Positions 1 through 5,951 are shown, counted from the first letter of the stretch. The stretch is DNA of 6,362 bases from Limnohabitans sp. (GCA_021731425.1 JAKFXJ010000309.1:1-6362); one strand, 5' to 3'. A program made the numbers and translations. Notes: generated by a model not told the origin, from the letters alone.

Positions 1-107
1 CCCCAAGACACTGCAATCCCGATGGGTCGACTGGGTGGCTAGCCATTCAGCGGGCACCGTAGAAGTCCCATCATTTAATCCAAAAATATCCGTTATGCTG
101 GTGGGCT
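1..107. other. Upstream intergenic region with no confident gene
   Basis: No coding sequence can be supported here. One plus-strand frame, open from the first base, would end at a TAG at 40-42 and could be the last 13 residues of an upstream gene (ending in GRLGG), but the piece is too short to identify. Bases 70-100 are clearly more AT-rich than the rest of the window, as expected for a promoter region. A perfect 10-base palindrome with CTAG at its centre lies at 36-45. Confidence 0.4.
94..99 (+). promoter_or_regulatory. Possible -10 element for the NlpC/P60 gene
   Basis: TATGCT resembles a sigma70 -10 box and sits in the AT-rich patch immediately before the hydrolase gene. No good -35 hexamer is seen 16-18 bases upstream. 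A transcript starting about 7 bases downstream would begin almost at the ATG at 108, so it would be leaderless or nearly so. The weak GGTGGG just before the ATG is too close to it to be a good Shine-Dalgarno site. This is a weak prediction. Confidence 0.2.
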
Positions 108-659
108 ATGCGTTGGATTCTTTTTTTATCTGTGCTTGCGGCCCTGAACCTGCCTGCTTGGTCTTCTCCGACAGAAGACCCTCCGGCAGCGGGCCTGTCC
201 GAGCGCGGCCTGGTCTCTCAAATCGGATCCCAACTGAGCGTGGTCAAAGACAAGGCCGGCGACCAAGCCGCTGGCATGGTGGAGCAGGCCATGGGCTTGT
301 TGGGCGTGCCCTACCGACGTGGCGGCAACAACGAGAAAACTGGTTTTGATTGCAGCGGCTTTGTCCGCCATCTGTACGAAAAATCGGTCGGACAAATTCT
401 GCCGCGCCGCGCCGTCGACCAGGCCCGGGCCACAGAGGTCATTGAACGCGATGAGCTCAAACCCGGTGATCTGGTTTTTTTCAATACCATGCGCCGCACC
501 TTCAGCCATGTGGGCATTTACGTGGGCGATGGCAAATTCATCCATGCCCCACGCGCGGGCAAAGCGGTCAACATTGACGATATGCGCAGCGCCTATTGGC
601 AAAAACGCTTCAATGGTGCACGCCGGGTGCCTGTGAACACCGACAATGCCAAACCATGA
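108..659 (+). CDS. Secreted NlpC/P60 (C40 family) cell-wall peptidase
   Basis: Predicted 183-residue murein endopeptidase. NlpC/P60 enzymes cleave peptide cross-link or stem bonds in peptidoglycan, here presumably in the periplasm. Residues 1-19 form a short signal peptide (basic MRW, hydrophobic core, PAWS). No lipobox is evident, so it is probably not a lipoprotein. Residues 20-55 are a linker. The catalytic domain runs from about 56 to 175: Cys82 lies in FDCSGF, the expected nucleophile motif; His134 lies in FSHVGIYVG; and His146 in FIHAPRAG fits the third polar residue. The length is usual for a single-domain NlpC enzyme. The ATG at 108 is the first start in frame, though its ribosome-binding site is weak. 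The stop overlaps the next gene as ATGA. Codons 5-7 contain a run of seven T, and a second such run lies at 475-481. The precise bond cleaved cannot be read from sequence. Confidence 0.93.
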   Translation: MRWILFLSVLAALNLPAWSSPTEDPPAAGLSERGLVSQIGSQLSVVKDKAGDQAAGMVEQAMGLLGVPYRRGGNNEKTGFDCSGFVRHLYEKSVGQILPRRAVDQARATEVIERDELKPGDLVFFNTMRRTFSHVGIYVGDGKFIHAPRAGKAVNIDDMRSAYWQKRFNGARRVPVNTDNAKP

Positions 660-1363
660 AAACTCAAATTGATCACCTGGTGGTGATGGCCGCCTCGCTG
701 GACCAGGGCGTGCAATGGTGCGAAGACACCTTGGGCATCACCCCTGGGCCCGGCGGCGAGCATGAAAAATACGGCACCCACAACCGACTTTTCAAAATTG
801 CTTCGCCCGAATTTCCTCTGGCCTATTTCGAAATCATCGCCATCAACCCCTTGGCGGTGATCCCCAAACGCGCCCAAGTGCCGCGCTGGTTCGACATGGA
901 CAACCCCACCTTACAAAAAGCGGTGGCGCAAGGACCCCGGCTGGTCCACTTTGTCAGCAGCACCGAGGACGTCAAAGCCGCCCGCCATGTGCTGCGCACA
1001 CAAGGCATTGAGCGCGGTCAGGTGGTGCACGCCAGCCGCAAATCGAGCAAAGGCACGCTCAACTGGCAAATCACCGTGCGCGAAGACGGTGAACGCTTGT
1101 TCAACGGTTGTTTGCCCACCCTGATCCAGTGGGGCAAGCCCGAGGCCACCGACCCGCTGCGCTTGCACCCACGCAACAGCCTGCCCCGCTCGGGGGTGAC
1201 GCTGCAAAGCCTCAGCGTGAGTCACCCCAGCGGTGCCAAGCTGCAAGCCGCCTTTGATGCCATCGGTTTGGCCCACATCGCCATCGAAACCGGACCGGCC
1301 AATCTGGTGGCCAGCCTGCAAACCCCCAAAGGGCTGGTGCAGCTGCAAAGCCTGGGGATTTAA
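656..1363 (+). CDS. Glyoxalase-like domain protein (Glyoxalase_3 type)
   Basis: Predicted 235-residue cytoplasmic protein with the vicinal-oxygen-chelate fold of the Glyoxalase_3 group. These proteins are longer than classical glyoxalase I and most have no known substrate. The N-terminus IDHLVVMA gives a likely metal-binding His7. The segment GGEHEKYGTHNRLF (33-46) and YFEIIAIN (57-64, with Glu59) match the conserved core of this group. LPTLIQWG (153-160) is the usual end of the first half, and a second, more divergent half follows from about 180 to 235. There is no signal peptide or membrane segment. The ATG at 656 is chosen because it begins just before the IDHLVV strand and overlaps the upstream stop as ATGA, typical of translational coupling. 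A start at 596 would add 20 residues read from inside the upstream gene and is unlikely. The stop overlaps the convergent MFS gene. Lyase, dioxygenase or binding activity cannot be distinguished. Confidence 0.85.
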   Translation: MKTQIDHLVVMAASLDQGVQWCEDTLGITPGPGGEHEKYGTHNRLFKIASPEFPLAYFEIIAINPLAVIPKRAQVPRWFDMDNPTLQKAVAQGPRLVHFVSSTEDVKAARHVLRTQGIERGQVVHASRKSSKGTLNWQITVREDGERLFNGCLPTLIQWGKPEATDPLRLHPRNSLPRSGVTLQSLSVSHPSGAKLQAAFDAIGLAHIAIETGPANLVASLQTPKGLVQLQSLGI

Positions 1364-2535
1364 TCCTCTTTGGGCAAAGCCAAGAGCAGCGCCATGCCCA
1401 CCAACATGACAGCGGCCGTCAGCCACAGTGCGCCTTTGAAACTGCCCGTGGCCTGCGCCATGGCCCCGGCCACAACGGGCGCGATCATCTGTGCAGCGCC
1501 GTAACTCAGGGTCAAACGGGCCATGGCCTTGCCCGGGTTTTGGGGTGCACGCCGCCCCACCAGCGCCAAGGTCAAACTGACTATACCGATGAAGGTCGCG
1601 CCATAACCCACAGCACCGGCCAGCGCTGCCGTCAGTGATCCCGATAAGGCCGGCAGCACGATGGACACGGTCTGCAAGCCAAAAGCCAAGAGCAAAGCTG
1701 GGATGTCGCCCAACTTTCTGGCCACGCGGTCCCACAAAAACACGGCGGGCATGGCCGCCAGCCCCACCAGCGCCCAAGCCAAGGCGCCCTGTCCGGCCAA
1801 AGCCGGTTCGCGCTCGACAATGGCCACAGTGAAGGTGGCGCTGATGACAAAGCCCCAGCCCGCCGCAAAGTAACTCAAGGCCATGGTCGACATCCATCGG
1901 CGCGAGACCTGCGGCTGCGCTTGGGCGCTAACTGAGGCCGTGGGCACGGGTGGCACGGGCGGCCGCCACAGCCAGGCGGGCACAAAAAACACCAGGCCCA
2001 GCGCGGCAAAGGCCAGCCACTGGTCAGACCACAGCGTCCAGATATCGGACAAGACCCAAGCACCCAGCGCCGACACTACGATGCCCAGCCCCAGGCCAAT
2101 GAACAACACCCCCAGCTCCGGCCGTCGCCCTTGGCGCATCAGCCAGCCCAACACCAGGCCCGAACCCAGCAACATGCCCGTGGCACCACACAAACCGCCC
2201 AAAAAGCGCCACAGCCCCCAAGCGGGCAACCAGCTCGAAATAGCCATGGCCGCCGTGGTGAGCAAGGCCATCCACAGGCCTGCGCTGTAAAAACGGTGAC
2301 GCCAGCGCACATCGTCCATCCAAGCCGTCACCAGGGCCCCAACGATGTAGCCCGCGTAATTGATGGCGGCCAAGCCCCCGGCTGCGGCATCGTTCAAACC
2401 GGTTTGCGCCTGCAAGGCGGGCAACAAGGGCGTGTAGGCAAAACGGGCCAAACCAATGGTCAGCACCAGCCCGCAAATGCCCCCCAGCATGACTTGCCAA
2501 GCTTGAAGGGGACGGGTGATAGGTGCGGAGGACAT
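1360..2535 (-). CDS. MFS transporter, YbfB/YjiJ family
   Basis: Predicted 391-residue inner-membrane transporter of the major facilitator superfamily with about 12 hydrophobic segments. The first helix carries GLARFAYTPLLP (28-39), a hallmark of the YbfB/YjiJ group, and INYAGYIVGAL (58-68) follows in helix two. A cytoplasmic loop at about 190-213 is rich in Pro and Ala (RPPVPPVPTA) and separates the two six-helix halves. VGRRAPQNPGKAMARLTLSYG (326-346) is the conserved loop and helix of the second half. The family is poorly characterised, so no substrate is proposed. The ATG at 2535 is preferred over an in-frame start at 2619 because the extra 28 residues are arginine-rich and lack membrane character. 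No strong Shine-Dalgarno site precedes it. It is transcribed divergently from the Bug gene and ends within the stop codon of the glyoxalase-like gene. Confidence 0.9.
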   Translation of the reverse strand: MSSAPITRPLQAWQVMLGGICGLVLTIGLARFAYTPLLPALQAQTGLNDAAAGGLAAINYAGYIVGALVTAWMDDVRWRHRFYSAGLWMALLTTAAMAISSWLPAWGLWRFLGGLCGATGMLLGSGLVLGWLMRQGRRPELGVLFIGLGLGIVVSALGAWVLSDIWTLWSDQWLAFAALGLVFFVPAWLWRPPVPPVPTASVSAQAQPQVSRRWMSTMALSYFAAGWGFVISATFTVAIVEREPALAGQGALAWALVGLAAMPAVFLWDRVARKLGDIPALLLAFGLQTVSIVLPALSGSLTAALAGAVGYGATFIGIVSLTLALVGRRAPQNPGKAMARLTLSYGAAQMIAPVVAGAMAQATGSFKGALWLTAAVMLVGMALLLALPKED

Positions 2536-2664
2536 GGGCAGGGTGTAGGTCAATCCCCGCCATTGTGGCCTGATGCTGGCTCGACCCGAAGCAGACACCC
2601 AGGCACACGGGCCACGCACCGGCTTGGCGCGTCACGCAGATGACAGCCTGGGGCCTGGCGCAAA

Positions 2665-2714
2665 GGGTTTTCACCATGCGCGGGGCTGGCCACGCGTCTT
2701 AAAGTGAAAATCCC
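2665..2714 (+). promoter_or_regulatory. Candidate leader hairpin or operator before the Bug gene
   Basis: GGGTTTTCAC (2665-2674) pairs with GTGAAAATCCC (2704-2714), giving 10 base pairs with one bulged T at 2711. The 29-base interior can form a second short stem, ATGCG (2676-2680) with CGCGT (2693-2697), which includes one G-T pair. The right arm ends directly before the AAGGAG ribosome-binding site. If transcribed, it could affect ribosome access or transcript stability. As DNA, it could be an operator with two separated half-sites. It could also be chance. Confidence 0.35.
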
Positions 2715-2720
2715 AAGGAG
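2715..2720 (+). promoter_or_regulatory. Strong ribosome-binding site that fixes the Bug gene start
   Basis: AAGGAG lies 7 bases before the ATG at 2728, an ideal Shine-Dalgarno distance. It lies inside the reading frame that would start at the GTG at 2704, so it argues that translation begins at 2728. Confidence 0.85.
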
Positions 2721-2727
2721 ACAACAC

Positions 2728-3753
2728 ATGCCCATCAACCCGTTCCGCTCTCGCATCACCTCGTCCCGCGCTCAACTGGCCTCGCCGCTCAAACGGCAAG
2801 TTGGCCTCAGCCTCTTGCTGTTGGGCCTGGGGGCATTCAGCGCCACCAACGCTGTGGCCCAGGCCTTTCCCACCAAACCATTGCGCTTGGTGGTGACCTT
2901 TCCCTCAGGCGGTGCGCCTGACATCCTGGCGCGGCTGTTCAGCGAAAAAGCCCAGCTGGGTTTTCCGGTGGTGGTGGACAATCGGCCCGGCGCGGGTGGC
3001 AACATTGGCGCGGACAACGTGGCCAAGTCGCCCGCTGACGGCCACACCATCGTCATGGGCACCGTGGGCACACATTCCATCAACGGGGCCCTGTACGAAA
3101 AAATGCCCTACGACATGGTCAAGGACTTCAGCCCCATCTCGCTGATCGCCTCGGCCCCCAACTTGTTGGTGGTCAACAACGCCCTGCCCGTCAAGAACGT
3201 ACCCGAGCTGATCGCCTACATGAAGGCCAACCCGAACAAGCTCTCGTTTGGCTCCCCCGGCATCGGCACCTCGGTGCACGTCTCGGGCGAACTCTTCAAG
3301 TCGCTCACCGGCACGACCATGGAGCATGTGCCCTACAAAGGCCGTCAATTTGCCATCCCCGACCTGATCGGCGGCAGCATCCAGGTCATGTTTGACAACA
3401 TGCCCTCGGCCCTGCCCATGGCCAAGGAAGGCAAGATCCGGGCTTTGGCACAAACCACCGCCACCCGCTCACCGGCCGCACCCGATGTGCCCACCGTGGC
3501 CGAAACAGTGCCCGGCTTTGAAGCCACCACCTGGTTTGCCATGTTTGCCCCGGCCAACGTGCCTCGCCCCGTGATCGACAAGCTCAACGCCGAAGTGCTG
3601 CGTGTGTTCAAGCTGCCCGAAGTGCAAGAGCGCCTTAAGACCCTGGGCCTGGACCCGGTGCTGTCCAGCCCGGCAGAGCTGGCCCGCTACCAAGCCAGCG
3701 AAATCACCAAGTGGGCCAAGGTGGTGAAGGACTCGGGCGCCAAGGCGCAGTAA
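2728..3753 (+). CDS. Bug-family periplasmic substrate-binding protein (tripartite tricarboxylate family)
   Basis: Predicted 341-residue exported binding protein of the Bug (TctC-like) family, which binds small carboxylates and other metabolites in the periplasm for TTT-type transporters. The N-terminus is long for a signal peptide: a basic region to about residue 23, a hydrophobic core at 25-38, then AVAQA with likely cleavage after Ala46, leaving FPTKPLRLVV as the usual mature start. Family features are TFPSGGAPD (57-65, the ligand-loop motif), DNRPGAGGNIGAD (84-96), MGTVGTHSIN (110-119), MPYDMVKDFSPISL (126-139), VPYKG (201-205), GSIQVMFDN (216-224) and PDVPTVAE (252-259). Mature length is near normal at about 295 residues. 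The start at 2728 is set by the AAGGAG site. No tctA or tctB membrane partner is in the window, which is common for Bug proteins in Burkholderiales. The ligand cannot be assigned. Confidence 0.95.
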   Translation: MPINPFRSRITSSRAQLASPLKRQVGLSLLLLGLGAFSATNAVAQAFPTKPLRLVVTFPSGGAPDILARLFSEKAQLGFPVVVDNRPGAGGNIGADNVAKSPADGHTIVMGTVGTHSINGALYEKMPYDMVKDFSPISLIASAPNLLVVNNALPVKNVPELIAYMKANPNKLSFGSPGIGTSVHVSGELFKSLTGTTMEHVPYKGRQFAIPDLIGGSIQVMFDNMPSALPMAKEGKIRALAQTTATRSPAAPDVPTVAETVPGFEATTWFAMFAPANVPRPVIDKLNAEVLRVFKLPEVQERLKTLGLDPVLSSPAELARYQASEITKWAKVVKDSGAKAQ

Positions 3754-3760
3754 CGCGCTA

Positions 3761-3781
3761 TGCTGTCCTGCTGTGACAGCA
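3761..3781. terminator. Small stem-loop between convergent genes, possible two-way terminator
   Basis: TGCTGTC (3761-3767) and GACAGCA (3775-3781) form a perfect 7-base-pair stem with a 7-base loop. It begins 7 bases after the Bug stop codon and ends one base from the stop codon of the opposing VOC gene, the expected place for a shared terminator. Neither strand has a T-run after the stem, so it is not a standard intrinsic terminator. It may instead protect 3' ends or be weakly functional. Confidence 0.4.
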
Positions 3782-3782
3782 C

Positions 3783-4175
3783 TCAAACCAACTCAGAGAT
3801 CTCGATCAGGTTGAGGTCGGGGTCTCTGAGGTAGATGGAGCGGATCTTTTGGGTCGCCCCGGTGCGCAAGACCGGGCCCTCCACGATCGGCCAATCGGCC
3901 TGGGCCACACGAGCCATGACCTCATCGAGGGGCACGCTGGCGATGAAACACAAATCCAGGGCGCCAGGCACGGGCAAATGGGCTTTGGGCTCAAACTCCC
4001 GGCCCCGCACATGCAGGTTGATTTTCTGGTGGCCAAACTTGAAGGCTTGGCGCTGAACTGGAGGCGTGCCGCCCACAAAGGTCTCCAACTGCATGCCTAG
4101 CACGCGGGTGTAAAAGTCGATGCAAGCGGCTTCATCGCAGGTGGTCAGCACCAGATGGTCCAAGTGGTCAATCAT
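3783..4175 (-). CDS. VOC family protein, GLOD5-like single-domain glyoxalase/dioxygenase fold
   Basis: Predicted 130-residue cytoplasmic protein of the vicinal oxygen chelate superfamily, the normal length for one VOC module that works as a dimer. Visible features are LDHLVLT with His7, the first beta strand with a usual metal ligand; CIDFYTRVLGM (18-28); INLHVRGREFEPKA (52-65) with His55; PGALDLCFI (70-78); and YLRDPDLNLIEISEL (115-129), where Glu125 is the usual C-terminal metal ligand. The HVRGREFEPKA segment and the IRSIYLRDPD ending resemble the GLOD5 and 'VOC virulence protein' subgroup, whose substrate is not established. The start is supported by a GAGGAG site 6 bases upstream. It lies 39 bases downstream of the CoA-transferase, so it is probably the last gene of the same transcript. 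Lyase and dioxygenase roles cannot be separated here. Confidence 0.92.
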   Translation of the reverse strand: MIDHLDHLVLTTCDEAACIDFYTRVLGMQLETFVGGTPPVQRQAFKFGHQKINLHVRGREFEPKAHLPVPGALDLCFIASVPLDEVMARVAQADWPIVEGPVLRTGATQKIRSIYLRDPDLNLIEISELV

Positions 4176-4181
4176 TCTTCA

Positions 4182-4187
4182 CTCCTC
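4182..4187 (-). promoter_or_regulatory. Ribosome-binding site of the VOC gene
   Basis: On the minus strand GAGGAG is followed by 6 bases and the ATG at 4175. It is one of only two strong Shine-Dalgarno sites in the window and confirms the start. The VOC gene therefore has its own translation start and does not depend on coupling to the CoA-transferase. Confidence 0.85.
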
Positions 4188-4214
4188 TTTGAATTCGGTA
4201 GCTGTAAAAAAACG

Positions 4215-5432
4215 TCAGGCCACAATGCCCTGCTCGCGCAGTGCCTGGATTTGCGTGGCACTCAGGCCCATGCCACTCAGCACGGCATCGCTGTCTTGCC
4301 CCACACCCGGGGCGTTGCGGCGGTGGCCGCCGGGGGTGCGCGAGAGCTTGGGCACGATGCCGGGCACCATCAAATCGCTGCCGTCGTGCATGCGTACGGT
4401 TTGCAACATGTCTCGCGCCAGGTAGTGCGGGTCCTGCGCAATGTCGGCCACGGTGTAGATGCGCCCAGCCGGCACACTGGCGCGGTCCAGCGCGGCCAGC
4501 ACCTCGTCCACCGTGTGCTGCGCGGTCCACTGCCCAATCACCCCATCGATTTCGGCCACACGGGCCACACGCCCTGTGTTGTCTTTCAGGGCCGGGTCTT
4601 GTGCCAAGTCGTCGCGGCCAATTTCGGCCATCAGGCGTTTGAAAATGCTGTCGCCGTTGCCCGCAATCAGGGCGTAGCCGCCGTCCTTGCACAAATACGC
4701 GTTGCTCGGCGCAATGCCGGGCAAAGCACTGCCCGCTGGGCCACGCACCGCGCCAAAAGCGCTGTACTCGGGCAATAGGCTTTCCATGCAATTGAACATG
4801 GCCTCGTACAAAGCCACGTCAATCACCTGACCCCGGCCAGAGGTCTTGCGCTCGTGCAAGGCCATCAAGATGCCGATCACACCGTGCAAAGCCGCCAGCG
4901 TGTCGCCCAGGCTGATGCCCACACGCACCGGCACCCGGCCCGGTTCGGCCGTGAGGTGACGGATGCCGCCCATGGCCTCGCCCACCACGCCAAAACCCGG
5001 GCGGTCGCGGTAAGGGCCGGTCTGGCCGTAGCCACTCACACGCAGCATGATCAAGCGCGGGTTGAGCGCCAGCAAATCGTCTGGCCCCAAGCCCCAGCCT
5101 TCCATCGCGCCGGGGCGGAAGTTCTCAATGACCACATCGCTTTCGGCGGCCAGCTGGCGCACGATGTCCTGCGCGGCGGGCTGCTTGAGGTCCAGCGCCA
5201 AAGACTGTTTGTTGCGCGACTGCACCTGCCACCAGACCGAGGTGCCGTCCTTCATCAAGCGCCACTGTCGCAAAGGGTCGCCCGCGCCGGGCGGCTCGAT
5301 CTTGACCACATCGGCGCCGAAATCGCCCAGGGTTTTGGCAGCAAAAGGGCCCGCAATCAACTGGCCCAATTCGAGGACTTTGAGTCCGGCCAAGGGGCCG
5401 GTCGACGGAAAAAAAGCAGGGTTTGCGTTCAT
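4215..5432 (-). CDS. CaiB/BaiF family class III CoA-transferase
   Basis: Predicted 405-residue cytoplasmic enzyme that moves CoA between carboxylic acids, forming an acyl-CoA from a free acid and a donor such as succinyl-CoA. Family features in order are PLAGLKVLELGQLIAGPFAAKTLGDFGADVVKIEPP (13-48, written here as the N-terminal CoA-binding region), RNKQSLALDLK (73-83), DVVIENFRPGAMEGWGLG (99-116), NPRLIMLRVSGYGQTGP (124-140), and VGISLGDTLAALHG (171-184). Asp177 aligns with catalytic Asp169 of formyl-CoA transferase (Frc/YfdW). TSGRGQVIDVALYEA (197-211) follows. The length is normal and the active-site Asp is present, so the enzyme looks functional. The ATG at 5432 is chosen because it begins shortly before PLAGLKVLELG; a start at 5549 would add 39 residues read from within the upstream gene. 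It lies 4 bases after the stop of the upstream gene, with only GAGG very close to the ATG, suggesting translational coupling. The substrate acid cannot be read from sequence. Confidence 0.94.
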   Translation of the reverse strand: MNANPAFFPSTGPLAGLKVLELGQLIAGPFAAKTLGDFGADVVKIEPPGAGDPLRQWRLMKDGTSVWWQVQSRNKQSLALDLKQPAAQDIVRQLAAESDVVIENFRPGAMEGWGLGPDDLLALNPRLIMLRVSGYGQTGPYRDRPGFGVVGEAMGGIRHLTAEPGRVPVRVGISLGDTLAALHGVIGILMALHERKTSGRGQVIDVALYEAMFNCMESLLPEYSAFGAVRGPAGSALPGIAPSNAYLCKDGGYALIAGNGDSIFKRLMAEIGRDDLAQDPALKDNTGRVARVAEIDGVIGQWTAQHTVDEVLAALDRASVPAGRIYTVADIAQDPHYLARDMLQTVRMHDGSDLMVPGIVPKLSRTPGGHRRNAPGVGQDSDAVLSGMGLSATQIQALREQGIVA

Positions 5433-5436
5433 GGCC

Positions 5437-5916
5437 TCAAGTGTAGGCAAAGTCGGCATCCACCCAAGCCTGTGCGGTCTGGCGGTTGAGTTTGAAACCC
5501 GCATCCACTTTGACCTCGGCCAGCGCATCGCCGCCCTCGTCCTGCGCACTCAGCACGGCATAGGGGTTGTCTTCGTCGGGCACGATGCGCAGCAGCACCG
5601 TGACACGACTGTCTTGGCCATTCACAGTCACGCTCTGGTTCAGCTGTGCGTGCAACTGCTGCTCGCTGCGGCGCACAAACTCACTGGCGGTTTTCACCAA
5701 GGTGATAAAGGCCGAGCCGTCCAGCGGCTTGGGGTTCTTTTTGTCGCGGCCCATGGTCCAAGGCCCCACCAAGGCGGGCTCGGACTCACCCGTCTTGAAC
5801 ATGGCCACCGCCCAGCCATCGTCGTCCTCGTTTTTGATGACCTGGGCGGTCCAGTTTTCGTCTTGCCACAGGCGGGCTTCTTGAAGCAGAGGACTGTCGG
5901 GTGTGTCGTCGTTCAT
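5437..5916 (-). CDS. Conserved-looking acidic protein of unknown function
   Basis: I do not recognise a named domain in this 159-residue protein. It is acidic, particularly near the N-terminus (MNDDTPDSP) and at DENWTAQVIKNEDDDGW, and has no signal peptide, membrane segment or cysteine motif, so it is probably cytoplasmic and soluble. It carries several tryptophans (QDENWTAQV, DDGWAVAMF, GPWTMGRDK, QAWVDADF) and a likely helix FITLVKTASEFVRRSEQQLHA. Codon use matches the neighbours and the gene is closely packed, supporting a real gene. The ATG at 5916 is preferred; an in-frame TTG at 5931 would add five residues. Neither has a good Shine-Dalgarno site. The start lies in a perfect 8-base tandem repeat. 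It sits 35 bases after the recQ-like stop and 4 bases before the CoA-transferase start, implying cotranscription. Confidence 0.75.
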   Translation of the reverse strand: MNDDTPDSPLLQEARLWQDENWTAQVIKNEDDDGWAVAMFKTGESEPALVGPWTMGRDKKNPKPLDGSAFITLVKTASEFVRRSEQQLHAQLNQSVTVNGQDSRVTVLLRIVPDEDNPYAVLSAQDEGGDALAEVKVDAGFKLNRQTAQAWVDADFAYT

Positions 5917-5928
5917 CGTTTCATCGTT
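5913..5928 (-). repeat. Perfect 8-base tandem repeat at a translation start
   Basis: On the minus strand AACGATGA is repeated twice without a gap. Each copy contains an ATG. The second ATG (5916-5914) is the probable start of the acidic protein. The first (5924-5922) opens a three-codon reading frame, ATG AAA CGA TGA, whose stop overlaps that start. Because the unit is not a multiple of three, a change in copy number would alter the TTG-started frame but leave the ATG at 5916 in frame. Confidence 0.8.
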
Positions 5929-5951
5929 CAAAAGTTCGAGCCGATCATGCC

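Larger units (their letters stand above)
2536..2727. other. Divergent intergenic region between MFS and Bug genes
   Basis: This region must hold the starts of both divergent transcripts unless they are read from further away. I see no sigma70 promoter with two good hexamers on either strand and no small gene with a ribosome-binding site. The right third holds an inverted repeat (2665-2674 and 2704-2714) and the Bug ribosome-binding site, described separately. No regulator gene is adjacent. Confidence 0.6.

Noticed and set aside
911..1897. A 328-residue minus-strand open frame spanning the glyoxalase-like and MFS genes
   Set aside because: It is rich in Gly, Ala, His and Arg with no recognisable domain, and both regions it covers encode clear family proteins in other frames. 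It is an open frame caused by high GC at third codon positions.
2536..2619. Extended start for the MFS transporter
   Set aside because: The extra 28 residues are arginine- and glycine-rich and lie before the normal family N-terminus. The ATG at 2535 places the first helix as expected.
2131..2643. A 170-residue plus-strand open frame over the MFS gene start and the divergent region
   Set aside because: It is Gln/His/Pro/Gly-rich, low-complexity-like and antisense to a clear transporter, with no start signal.
2704..2727. GTG start for the Bug protein at 2704
   Set aside because: The ideal AAGGAG ribosome-binding site lies inside this extension and points to the ATG at 2728.
4201..4231. Seven-T run on the minus strand (4212-4206) just after the CoA-transferase stop, considered as an intrinsic terminator
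   Set aside because: The only stem before it is three to four base pairs including a wobble pair (4217-4220 with 4227-4230), too weak for a terminator. The VOC gene probably continues on the same transcript.
4785..4834. Possible loss of the catalytic aspartate in the CoA-transferase, because VALYEA carries Glu where some relatives have Asp
   Set aside because: The catalytic Asp169 of formyl-CoA transferase lies in the earlier LGD motif, and this is intact here as Asp177 in ISLGDTLAAL.
5433..5549. Extended start for the CoA-transferase overlapping the acidic protein gene
   Set aside because: The added 39 residues are unlike the family N-terminus and are read through another gene. The ATG at 5432 gives the normal family beginning.
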